Assembly: GCA_945898105.1 (NCBI GenBank)
Contig: CAMDHL010000005.1
Location: 1 to 22,935 of the forward strand
Source of the DNA: Comamonas sp. lk
Lineage (GTDB): Bacteria; Pseudomonadota; Gammaproteobacteria; Burkholderiales; Burkholderiaceae_C
DNA length: 22,935 bases
Direction of reading: 5' to 3'
The position numbers and the translations under genes were made by a program. The first letter of the stretch is position 1. Every line of letters starts with the position of its first letter. This document shows positions 1 to 9,900 of this stretch, piece after piece. Under the pieces are notes generated by a model that was not told where the DNA came from, did not search any database, and saw only the letters and a list, made by a program, of their open reading frames with translations.

Positions 1-117
1 CATGGTTTAGTTTAGTCCCAAAATGGTACTAGCGCAAGGATTTGCCCTAAGTGGGGTCTGTCAACCAGCATTTATGCTGGGTTCGTAGGCATGCAGCGAT
101 CGATGCGTATTTCAATT
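1..117. other. Intergenic edge downstream of recX
   Basis: No gene is supported here. The stretch lies downstream of recX on the minus strand. It holds a small inverted repeat (CCAGCA, loop TTTA, TGCTGG, at 65-80). Immediately beyond it in the minus direction is a perfect TTGACA hexamer (59-64 as read on the minus strand). No good -10 box lies 16-18 bp further on, so a promoter is only possible. The first three bases of the window read ATG on the minus strand and could start the next gene (in related genomes often sucC), but nothing inside the window confirms that. Confidence 0.4.
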
Positions 118-585
118 TCAGTCCGAGGTTTCGTCTGCATCAAACGCCCCGGACACCACGCGGGCGATGGTTTCGCCGCCGAAGCCGCGGCTAGCTAAAA
201 AACGCACTTGTTTGGCGCGCTCGGCGGGTGTGCTGGCGGGACTGCCGAATTTTTTGCGCCAGACTTCAAAAGCGCGGGCTTGCTCGCTGGCGCGCAGCTG
301 GCCCAGGGCTTGGGCCATAGCCTCGGGCTCCATGCCTTTGGATTGCATTTCCTGGCGGATGCGGGCACTACCCAGTTTGGCGCTGCGCCGGTGGACGAGT
401 GAATCGACGGCGCGTTGTTCGTTTTGCAGGTCTTTGGCGGCCAGTTTGTCCAGTACGGCGGCGAGCTCGCCGGGCGTTTCTTCAAACTGTGCCAGCTTGC
501 GCTGCAACTCGGCGCGCGAATGTTCGCGGCTGCTTAGCAGGCGCAGTGGGCGGCCTGTCAGTGAAAGTTTGGGACCAGTGGCCAT
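118..585 (-). CDS. recX: Regulatory protein RecX
   Basis: RecX binds RecA filaments and RecA monomers and limits recombinase and coprotease activity in the cytoplasm. The 155-residue product has the usual RecX size and an all-helical, charged composition made of three-helix repeats. The N-terminal repeat contains the LLSSREHSRAELQRKL segment (about residues 16-31), typical of the family. The middle carries a LGSARIRQEMQSKG segment (about 71-84), and the C-terminus a VRFLASRGF segment (about 126-134). It lies directly downstream of recA on the same strand, the classical arrangement, with 93 bp between the two genes. That gap holds a long hairpin which may lower recX expression relative to recA. 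The start is the ATG at 585. Identification rests on both sequence character and position and is firm. Confidence 0.95.
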   Translation of the reverse strand: MATGPKLSLTGRPLRLLSSREHSRAELQRKLAQFEETPGELAAVLDKLAAKDLQNEQRAVDSLVHRRSAKLGSARIRQEMQSKGMEPEAMAQALGQLRASEQARAFEVWRKKFGSPASTPAERAKQVRFLASRGFGGETIARVVSGAFDADETSD

Positions 586-632
586 GGCACGCGTTTATAA
601 GAAAGCGGGGAGCGACCTGCAAATAGTCGATA

Positions 633-669
633 AGCGCCCGGCGCCCGGATGTTGCCGGGCGCGGGCGCT
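633..669 (-). terminator. Long GC hairpin between recA and recX
   Basis: The arms at 633-648 and 655-669 pair over 15 bp with a single bulged G and a six-base loop (ATGTTG on the plus strand). The hairpin begins about 10 bp after the recA stop codon. No U-run follows on the recA-sense strand (the next bases read TATCGAC), so it is not a textbook intrinsic terminator. Partial termination, mRNA 3' end protection or attenuation of recX are all possible. In E. coli, recX is expressed by read-through of a terminator after recA; a similar role here is inference. Confidence 0.7.
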
Positions 670-678
670 GATCAGGCT

Positions 679-1767
<1,089 letters not shown>

Positions 1768-1830
1768 GGTCATCTCCTGTGCGTAAAAGGTGGGGTTACT
1801 GGAGCAAACCGGCTTCTGGGATTAACCACA

Positions 1831-1850
1831 GGCTGGATGCTTGAACAGTA
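1831..1850 (-). promoter_or_regulatory. LexA (SOS) box upstream of recA
   Basis: Read on the minus strand, the core at 1848-1833 is CTGT-TCAAGCAT-CCAG, one base off the enterobacterial-type consensus CTGT-N8-ACAG. The flanking TA before CTGT also fits. The centre (AAGCAT) resembles the E. coli recA operator as I recall it (GAGCAT). A TAGACT hexamer overlaps its upstream edge (1855-1850) and could serve as a -35, matching TTGACA at four positions. No convincing -10 follows. Position relative to recA and similarity support LexA repression; the exact promoter is unresolved. Confidence 0.75.
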
Positions 1851-1882
1851 GTCTACGCGGATATTGAAGTCTGTAAACAGAA

Positions 1883-1908
1883 ATATTAGTCAGTTTGTAT
1901 TACTATAT
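1883..1908. promoter_or_regulatory. Possible MarR operator in recA-marR intergenic region
   Basis: An imperfect inverted repeat has arms ATATTAGT (1883-1890) and ACTATAT (1902-1908) separated by 11 bp. It lies immediately before the MarR start codon, in an AT-rich patch. MarR regulators commonly bind palindromes over their own promoter, so autoregulation is plausible. The arms are short and AT-rich, so chance is a real alternative. Confidence 0.3.
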
Positions 1909-1913
1909 GCGGC

Positions 1914-2399
1914 ATGCAAGAAACCCCGAATTTGCAGCCGGATGCCTGGCGATACAACCATGTTGGCCATTGGCTGCGCCTGGCCTTGGAGCGCTTTGAC
2001 GCGCGGGTGATGGCGCTGATGGCGCGCCACCCCGGCGTTTCGCTGGGTTTGTCCAATCTGGCGCAGCGCGGCCAGTTGACGGCGGCGCATTGGCACATCA
2101 GCCGCCATCTGCCGCCCGAGGGCGCGCGTCTGACCGAGCTGGCGCAGCGCGCGGGAATGCGCAAACAGGCGATGGCCACGCTGGTCAAACAATGTGAGGC
2201 TTGGGGCATGGTGCAGCGCGAGGGCGATGCGCGCGATGCGCGTGCGCGCCGGGTGTGTTTCACGCCTACCGGGCTGGGCTGGCTAACCGCTTACCAAGAG
2301 AGCGTGGCCCAAGCTGAAAAAGAGCTGCGTGCGGCAGTTGGCGACGAGGTGGCCACGGTGGTGGCGCTGGGGCTGGAGGCCTACGGAGCGCAGGCCTAG
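1914..2399 (+). CDS. MarR-family transcriptional regulator
   Basis: This 161-residue protein is a small dimeric winged-helix regulator. The N-terminal helix (about residues 14-40) forms the dimer side. The HTH follows, with HWHISRHLPPEGARLTELAQRAGMRKQAMATLVKQ split across about 59-93: the segment LTELAQRAGM precedes the recognition helix RKQAMATLVKQ. The wing is rich in Asp and Arg (EGDARDARARRV, about 103-114), and PTGLGWL (about 118-124) is typical of MarR. No Shine-Dalgarno is visible before the ATG; the sequence is AT-rich right up to it, so a leaderless or weakly translated mRNA is possible. It is divergent from recA and lies 56 bp before a two-component operon on the same strand. The ligand and targets are unknown. 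Confidence 0.85.
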   Translation: MQETPNLQPDAWRYNHVGHWLRLALERFDARVMALMARHPGVSLGLSNLAQRGQLTAAHWHISRHLPPEGARLTELAQRAGMRKQAMATLVKQCEAWGMVQREGDARDARARRVCFTPTGLGWLTAYQESVAQAEKELRAAVGDEVATVVALGLEAYGAQA

Positions 2400-2455
2400 A
2401 ATGGTCTCGCCGACGCACGGACCACACATAGCGCGAAAAGCGCAAGGAGACAAGC

Positions 2456-3126
<671 letters not shown>

Positions 3127-3130
<4 letters not shown>

Positions 3131-4560
3131 AAGTTACTCAAATCGAACAGCGTTCGCTGTTCGGCGAAATTCTCGATTGGATGCTCACGCCGATCTTGCT
3201 GCTGTGGCCGATCAGTTTGGTGCTGACTTGGCTGGTGGCACAGGGCATTGCCGGCAAGCCCTTTGACCGGGCGCTGGAATACAACGCGGGCGTGTTGTCG
3301 CAGTACATCACCGTTAACCACGACCAGGTACATTTTTCATTGCCCCAGCCCGCGCGCGAGTTGCTGCGGGCCGAAGACAGCGATACCGTCTATTACCAAG
3401 TTTTAGGACCTGAAGGGCAGGTGCTCGGTGGTGATGCGGATTTGCCAGCGCCCTTGCAAGACGAGCGCAACCCCGTAGGCGAGGTGCGTTTGCGCGATGT
3501 GACGCTGGATGGTGTGGATTTGAAAGTTGCCTCGATGTGGGTGCGTCTGGACATCCCTGGCAATCAGCTGGCCTTGGTGCAGGTGGCCGAGACCATGGAC
3601 AAGCGCGCCGTGCTGGCTACCGAGATCGTCAAAGGCGTGATGCTGCCGCAGTTTGTGGTCTTGCCGGTGGCGGTGCTGTTGGTATGGTTGGCTTTGGCGC
3701 AAGCCATCAAACCGTTGAACCGCTTAGAGGAAACCATCCGCGCGCGCAAGCCTGATGACCTGAGTGCCTTGGACGCGCAGGCGGTGCCCATGGAGGTGGT
3801 GCCGCTGGTGGCCTCGGTGAACGATTTGCTCTTGCGTTTGAAAGATTCGATTGCCACGCAAAAGCGCTTTTTGGCCGATGCGGCGCACCAGCTCAAAACT
3901 CCGCTGGCCGGTTTGCGCATGCAGGCCGATTTGGCGCAACGCCAGGACGCCAGTGCCGATGAACTGAAGCAGTCTTTACGCCAGATCGGGCGCTCCAGCA
4001 TACGCGCCACGCACACGGTAAACCAACTGCTCGCTTTGGCACGGGCCGAAAGTAGCGCGGCGCTACCCACGCAGCAGCCTTGCGATCTGGCGACGCTGGC
4101 CATGGAGGTGGTGCGCGACTGCGTGCCGCGCGCGGTAGAAAAGCAAATTGATATCGGCTTTGAGGGTGAGCGAACACAGGGCGCGAGCCTCACCATCCTG
4201 GGTAACGGTATTTTGTTGCAGGAGATGGTGCGTAATCTGGTGGACAACGCCATCCACTACAGCCAACCCAGGACGGGGGAGCCGGCAGTGATTACCGTGC
4301 GCGTGATAAACGACTTATCGAGTAAGACGGTGACGCTGCAGGTGGAGGACAGTGGTCCGGGCATTGCCCCGGCCGAGCGTGAATTAGTATTCCAGCCCTT
4401 CTATCGCGCGCTGGGCAACGAGGCCGATGGCTCGGGGCTGGGCCTGCCTATCGTGCTGGAGATCGCCAGGCAACACCGTGCCAGCGTGACCCTGCGTGAC
4501 AGCCGCCCCGGCCACACACCACCTGGGGCGTGTTTTACGGTGCGATTTGACGCCGCATAG
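3127..4560 (+). CDS. TctE-like sensor histidine kinase
   Basis: Membrane sensor kinase partner of the preceding regulator, 477 residues. The N-terminus (QRSLFGEILDWML) is characteristic of TctE-type kinases. TM1 is about 20-42, a periplasmic sensor of about 130 residues (2CSK_N-type by family) follows, and TM2 is about 172-194. A HAMP-like linker precedes the H-box FLADAAHQLKTPLAGLRMQ with phosphoacceptor H254. The N box (RNLVDNAIHYS), G1 (VEDSGPGIAP) and G2 (GSGLGLPIVLEIA) are all intact. The chosen start is the TTG at 3127, whose last two bases form part of the regulator's TGA stop. A TTG seven codons upstream (3106) is the alternative and would add residues not typical of the family. The signal is unknown; tricarboxylate is only a family-based guess. 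Confidence 0.92.
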
Positions 4561-4604
4561 ACATGATCCGCGTGGATAATCGTGCGCGTCTCTGGGAGTA
4601 AAAA

Positions 4605-5207
4605 TTGAAGCAAGACAACACTAAACCCGTCCGCAAACTCAAACCACTGCCTGGCCTGATATTCGCCAGCCGCTGGCTGCAATTGCCCTTGTACTTAGGC
4701 CTGATCGCCGCGCAAGCCGTGTACGTGTACCACTTCTGGGTGGAGTTGCTGCACCTGCTGGAAGCCGCTTTTGGTAACCAGACTGCCTTGCAGGCCCTGG
4801 TCACCAGCATGGGCTACCAGTCCGAGGTGCCGCTGACTGCGCTCAATGAGACGCTCATCATGCTGGTGGTGCTGGCGCTGATTGACGTCGTGATGATTTC
4901 CAACCTGCTCATCATGGTGATCGTGGGCGGCTACGAGACATTTGTCAGCCGCATGCACCTGGAAGGCCACCCCGACCAGCCCGAGTGGCTGGACCATGTG
5001 AATGCCTCGGTGCTCAAGGTCAAGCTGGGTACAGCCATCATCGGCATCAGCTCCATCCACTTGCTCAAAACCTTTATCAATGCCGCCAATTACGACACCA
5101 AAGTTTTAATGTGGCAAACCATCATCCATGTAACCTTTTTGCTGAGCGCCTTGGCGATTGCCTATACCGACAAGATTTTGAACAGTACGCATAGCGACCT
5201 GCATTAA
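4605..5207 (+). CDS. YqhA/UPF0114 family membrane protein
   Basis: A 200-residue integral inner-membrane protein of the UPF0114 (YqhA, TIGR00645) family, function unknown. Membrane segments are at about 27-50, 83-107, 139-155 and 169-187. The conserved core includes [21 protein letters not shown] (in two parts, about 91-111) and the segment [21 protein letters not shown]. The start is TTG, supported by a clean GGGAG six bases upstream, so a non-ATG start is well founded here. It lies 44 bp after the sensor kinase on the same strand with no terminator between, so it may be co-transcribed with the two-component pair. That suggests a link to envelope or ion stress, but this is inference from position only. 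Confidence 0.88.
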   Translation: MKQDNTKPVRKLKPLPGLIFASRWLQLPLYLGLIAAQAVYVYHFWVELLHLLEAAFGNQTALQALVTSMGYQSEVPLTALNETLIMLVVLALIDVVMISNLLIMVIVGGYETFVSRMHLEGHPDQPEWLDHVNASVLKVKLGTAIIGISSIHLLKTFINAANYDTKVLMWQTIIHVTFLLSALAIAYTDKILNSTHSDLH

Positions 5208-5292
5208 GGTCTGGGCGCGGGTGTGGCGAGCCCATCGCAGCTTGAGACGAGCGCCGCTGATTTCCCGCAGAGCGTAATGCGCTTTTGCCCGA

Positions 5293-5874
5293 CTAAAACT
5301 GGTCGGGGTTCTTGCCTTTGAAGGGCGCGTAAAAGGCTTTGATGCGGACCATATCAGCCTCGATGTCGCCAGTAGGCTCAAATGTTGGCCCCAGGCCGGT
5401 CACCTTGTTGCCGAAGTCCAAAAACGACATCACGATAGGCACTTGTGCGCCTAAGGCGATGTAATAAAAGCCAGTTTTCCAGTAACGCACTTTGCTGCGC
5501 GTGCCCTCAGGCGGCACCACCAGTTGTACTGGCCCGTTTGCTAATTTCAGGGCCTCTGCCGAGGCCGCCACCAGGTTGTTCGCGTTTTCGCGCTGGACCG
5601 GAATGCCGCCCAGCCAACGCATCAGTCCGCCAAAGGGGAAGCGGAAAATTTGCACTTTGCCCATCCAGTAAATATTCAGGCCCATCGCGAAGCCCACCAT
5701 CAACATATAGGGCAAATCCCAGTTACTGGTGTGAGGTGCTGCGATCAAAACGCTCTTACGCGCGTGAGGTGGCAGTTCGCCCACAATTTTCCAGCCCGTG
5801 GCCTTCAAAAAACTTATCGAAATGACACGTAATACGGTGTTAACCACCGGTGTATCAAAGATTGTGCGATGCAT
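5293..5874 (-). CDS. Lysophospholipid acyltransferase family protein (PlsC-like)
   Basis: A 193-residue protein of the glycerolipid acyltransferase superfamily, which transfers acyl chains to lysophospholipid or related acceptors at the inner membrane. The catalytic HX4D motif is HTSNWD (H48, D53), the acceptor-binding motif PEGTR is at about 122-126, and GGIPVQR (about 89-95) corresponds to motif II. It is shorter than typical PlsC (about 240 residues) and belongs to a compact subgroup with a WKTGFYYIA segment (about 132-140). The true acceptor is not determined by sequence; another PlsC is presumably elsewhere for phosphatidate synthesis. A weak Shine-Dalgarno (AAGGA) lies about ten bases before the ATG. 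It is convergent with the YqhA-like gene and lies 27 bp downstream of the cation transporter gene, probably on the same transcript. Confidence 0.85.
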   Translation of the reverse strand: MHRTIFDTPVVNTVLRVISISFLKATGWKIVGELPPHARKSVLIAAPHTSNWDLPYMLMVGFAMGLNIYWMGKVQIFRFPFGGLMRWLGGIPVQRENANNLVAASAEALKLANGPVQLVVPPEGTRSKVRYWKTGFYYIALGAQVPIVMSFLDFGNKVTGLGPTFEPTGDIEADMVRIKAFYAPFKGKNPDQF

Positions 5875-5901
5875 CGGTGGCCTGTCCTTCTGTCCTGAAA
5901 A

Positions 5902-6852
5902 CTAAGGGGGTGAGGTGATCTCGTGGTCACCGTCATGGCGGTGGGCGGGGTCCACATGGGTCATGAGGTTGAGCACGCGGTGGCGCTGCATCACTGCTAG
6001 GCGCGCGGCCACGGCAATGTTGTGGCCTTCTTCCACGGTGAGCGTTGCATCGACTTCGATATGCGCATCGGCCACCACCATGTCACCCATCTTGCGGGTG
6101 CGTACATCGTGTACTCCGGCCACGCCTGGCGTATTCATCAGGGTTTGGCGGATGGCCTGTACTTCTTCTTCGTCCACTGCGCGGTCCATCAGGTCGTGCA
6201 AGGCATCCCAGCCAAAGCCCCAGCCCATTTTGGCGACCATCAGGCCCACGATCAGTGCCGCAATCGGGTCCAGCAGTGGGTAACCCATCAGGTTGCCTAT
6301 CAAGCCCAGCGCCACCACCAGGCTCGAGGCCGCGTCGGACCGAGCATGCCAGGCGTTGGCTACCAACATGCCGGACTTGACGCGTTTGGCCACGCGCAGC
6401 ATGTAGCGAAACAGCAGTTCTTTAGATACCAGAGCCGCCAGCGCCACCCACAATGCGACGGCATGCGCGGTGGGAATGGATTCGGGGGTTTGCAATTTGC
6501 CCACCGCCGACCAGACCATGCCTACGCCCACGCCCAATAGCAAGAGGCCCAGCGCTAGCGAGGCTGCATTTTCAAAACGCTGGTGGCCGTAAGGGTGGTC
6601 TTCGTCCGCGTCTTTTTGGCTGTGGCGACCAGCGATGAGAACCACAAAGTCGGAAACCAAATCTGAAAGCGAATGGATGCCGTCGGCCACCAGGCCCTGC
6701 GATTTGGCTGCGATACCAACCGTGATCTGCACACTGGAGAGCAGCACATTCACCACCACGCTAACCCAGGTGCTGCGCGCAGCCGCAGCGGCTCGCTGCG
6801 CCGGTGTGTGGGTGCTGTGCTCGGAGTCGTCTTCTATTTCGGTGAAGTTCAT
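5902..6852 (-). CDS. Cation diffusion facilitator family transporter
   Basis: A 316-residue divalent-metal/proton antiporter of the inner membrane. Six transmembrane helices lie between about residues 28 and 215, followed by a cytoplasmic ferredoxin-like CDF domain. The metal site is HxxxD in TM2 (H60, D64 in ADGIHSLSD) and HxxxD in TM5 (H169, D173 in HARSD). The His/Asp combination favours Zn2+ (or Cd2+/Co2+) over the all-Asp manganese type. The motif DEDHPYGHQRFE (about 84-95) is conserved in the family. The C-terminal domain has the VAGVHDVRTRKMGDM segment and a His/Asp tail (HRHDGDH) that may bind metal. An in-frame stop three codons upstream fixes the ATG at 6852, yet no Shine-Dalgarno is visible. 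No metal-responsive regulator lies adjacent. The gene follows topB on the same strand after 106 bp. Confidence 0.92.
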   Translation of the reverse strand: MNFTEIEDDSEHSTHTPAQRAAAAARSTWVSVVVNVLLSSVQITVGIAAKSQGLVADGIHSLSDLVSDFVVLIAGRHSQKDADEDHPYGHQRFENAASLALGLLLLGVGVGMVWSAVGKLQTPESIPTAHAVALWVALAALVSKELLFRYMLRVAKRVKSGMLVANAWHARSDAASSLVVALGLIGNLMGYPLLDPIAALIVGLMVAKMGWGFGWDALHDLMDRAVDEEEVQAIRQTLMNTPGVAGVHDVRTRKMGDMVVADAHIEVDATLTVEEGHNIAVAARLAVMQRHRVLNLMTHVDPAHRHDGDHEITSPP

Positions 6853-6867
6853 GGTGGCTTAGCAAGC

Positions 6868-6881
6868 GCCGCCGCGGCGGC
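6868..6881. repeat. Perfect 14-bp GC palindrome before the CDF gene
   Basis: GCCGCCGCGGCGGC reads the same on both strands and lies 16 bp before the start codon of the cation transporter gene, in its probable leader. As RNA it could form a tight hairpin close to the start, which might explain or worsen the lack of a ribosome-binding site. In GC-rich DNA such palindromes also arise by chance. Confidence 0.5.
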
Positions 6882-6958
6882 CTGCGAAGGCGCGCTGCTG
6901 CGGGGTTCTAGCCTGCTTATTACGTCAGAGCTTATCAGCGTTGCTTGAGGTGCGCCTT

Positions 6959-9900
6959 TCACCCCAAGTGCTTGCCGACAATGCCTGCCAGCTCAAACAT
7001 ATTGATGCTGGGTTTACCAAACACGGCTTGCAGTTTGGGGTCGGCCAGGATGGTGCGTTTGTCTTTGGGGTCTTGCAGACCCTGGGCTTTGATGTATTCC
7101 CACAATTTCTTGACCACTTCGGGCCGCGACACCGCTTCACTGCCGATCACCGCTGCCAGTGCGGCACTCGGCGCCTTGCCCGCTGCGCTGCTGGGTTTGC
7201 GCGGCGCTTTTGCTTTCACGGCTTTGGCCGCCGGAGTTTTTTTAGCCGCCGGAACCTTTTTGGCGGCTACCGCGGCTTTCTTGGCTGCGGCCTTCGCTGC
7301 GGGTGTTGTTGCCAGCGCGCGAATGCGCGCCGCTGCGGCTTTTGCCACTGCGCCGGGGCGTGGCGGGTATTTGCTAGGGGCAAATTCGAAATTAACTTTG
7401 CCAGCTTCTGCGTCCCAGGCCAGCATCGCTTTGAAGGCACGGCGCGTACGCATGCTGACAAATTTGTCCAGCAAATCGGTTTTGCCGTCGGTCAGCAGCT
7501 TGCTCATTTGCTCGCGTGCAATTGGCTGCTGCAAGATGATCTGGCCGCTCTTGAAGTCGCAGCTGGGCACGGTTTGCACCAAGCTGGGAACCGCATGGTC
7601 GCAGACATAGTTTTTGCCGTGCTCGAAAACCAGGGCGCCGGTTTGGGCGCCGCATTTGGGGCAGCCGCCTAAGGGCTGCTGCGCGCTGAAGTCGGCCAAT
7701 TCGCCCGACTCCTGTGCGGCTTTGTCGTCGCCGAAATCAAACTCAAGCTTAAAGTTTTTAGTGTCTTCGTCAAACTTGAGCACGATCTCAGAGGTAAAAG
7801 GCCAGCCGGCCTTGGAGCGGAAGCCATCCAGCGGTCCGATTTTTTTCTCGCGCAAAAACTGCTCTACTTCGGCCAGTTCGAAAGTGCGGCCCGCCGGCGT
7901 TTTGCCGAATGAAAAACCGCAACCGTCTTCGCTGCCCGTCTTTCCTGAGCAGGCGTAGCGGCGGTAGTTTTCCTTGACGATGCCACCGCAGTTGGGGCAG
8001 GCGCTTTGCAAGGTGGCGTAGTCGCCGGGAATGGTGTCCCGGTCGTATTCCTTGGCTTTTTTGACCATGCGCTCGGTCATGGCGGCGATCTCAGCCATAA
8101 AGGCCTCGCGCCCCATCTTGCCCTGCTCCATCAAGGCCAGCTTGTATTCCCATTCGCCAGTCAATTCGGCCTTGGACAATTCTTCCACTCCCAGGCCACG
8201 CAACAGCGTCATGAGTTGGAAGGCTTTGGCTGTGGGAATGAGTTCGCGGCCCTCGCGCAGCATGTATTTTTCGTTGAGTAAACCTTCAATAATCGATGAG
8301 CGCGTGGCTGGCGTACCCAGACCTTTTTCGCGCATGGCTTCGCTGAACTCCTCGTCTTCCACGGTTTTGCCTGCGCCTTCCATCGCGCCGAGCAAAGTTG
8401 CCTCGGTGTAGCGCGCAGGGGGGCGGGTTTTCAGGCCTTTGGCATCGGCGCTATCAGTGCGTACTTTTTCTCCGGGCTGCACCGGCACCAGGTTCTGACC
8501 TTTGTCACCGTCTTTGGCGTCATCGATTTCGGCGGCCGCTTCCTTGCCGTAAATCGCCAGCCAACCCGGCTCCACCAAAACCCGGCCCGTGGTTTTGAAC
8601 TGATGGCTTTGTGCGACTAACTCGACAGTGCTGATGCGCGTGGTGACCTGGTATTCGGCTGCCGGGTAAAACACCGCGATAAAGCGGCGCACCACGAAGT
8701 CATAGAGCTTTTGCTCTGCATCTGACAAGCCGGTGGGCGCCTCCAGCGTTGGGATGATGGCAAAGTGATCGCTCACCTTGCTGTTATCAAACACTTTTTT
8801 GCTTGGCTTGATGTAGTTCTTGGCAATCGCGGTGCGTGCAAACGGCGCCAAGTGGCCCATGCTGCTTTTGGCGATCATGGCCATGGTGTCATTCACCGTG
8901 GGCAGGTAGTCTTCGGGCAGGTGGCGTGAGTCGGTACGCGGATAAGTCAGCGCTTTGTGCCGCTCGTACAGACTTTGCGCGAGCGCGAGTGTGGTTTTGG
9001 CGGAAAAGCCAAAGCGCCCGTTGGCCTCGCGCTGCAAAGTGGTCAGGTCAAACAGGCCCGGGCTGCTTTTGTTGCTGGGCTTGCTTTCTTCTTGGACGCT
9101 GGCAGGCTTGCCGCGCACGGCATCTGCAATCGCCTGCGCCTTCGCTTGGGACCACAGGCGGTCTTCTTTTTTCTCGGCGTCTTCCGCGTCTTTTTTATGC
9201 GCCGGGTCAAACCATTTGGCCGCGTAGCTGCCTGCTTGCGCGGCAAACTCAGCATGGATTTCAAAATAGTCGCGGCTGATGAATTTGCGGATCTGCTCTT
9301 CGCGCTCCACCACCACCGAAAGCGTCGGCGTTTGTACTCGGCCCACAGTGGTCAGGAAGAAACCGCCATCGCGCGAATTAAAAGCCGTCATCGCACGCGT
9401 ACCGTTGATGCCCACCAGCCAGTCGGCCTCAGAGCGGCAGCGCGCCGCGTCGGCCAGAGGCTGCATTTGGGCGTTGGTGCGCAAATGGGCAAAGCCGTCG
9501 CGTATGGCCTGCGGCGTCATCGATTGCAGCCACAAACGGCTGACCGGTTTGCCCAAGGGCTTGGCGCCCCCGGCGTATTGTTCAATCAGGCGGAAGATGA
9601 GTTCGCCCTCGCGCCCGGCATCGCAGGCGTTAATTAGCTTTGCTACATCCTTGCGCTTGGCAAGTTTGACGACGGCGTTGAGCCGCGTTTTGGTTTTGTC
9701 TACCGGCTTTAAATCAAAGTGCGGAGGTATGACGGGAAGGTGCGCAAAACTCCATTTGCCGCGTTTGACGTCATAGGCCTCGGGCGCTTGAATCTCTACC
9801 AAATGACCTACGGCGCTGGAAACGACGTAGGTATCGTTTTCAAAATACTCGTCGTGCTTTTCAAATTTGCCCGCGCTGCTGGTGAGCGCGCGCACGATGT

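Noticed and set aside
1871..1880. CTGTAAACAG as a second LexA box near recA
   Set aside because: The half-sites CTGT and ACAG are separated by only two bases rather than eight, so LexA could not bind as in a normal SOS box.
3564..4253. Open frame antisense to the TctE-like kinase (about 229 codons)
   Set aside because: The plus-strand frame has all kinase boxes; the antisense product is Ser/Arg/Cys-rich without recognisable domains.
5208..5292. Possible terminator between the YqhA-like and acyltransferase genes
   Set aside because: Only four- to five-base stems (AGCG/CGCT, TGGGC/GCCCA) were found, with a short T-run at best. This is too weak to annotate.
6941..7672. Plus-strand open frame of about 243 codons over the 3' end of topB
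   Set aside because: It is the antisense of the lysine/alanine-rich linker and zinc region, giving a Cys/Gly/Phe-rich shadow product.
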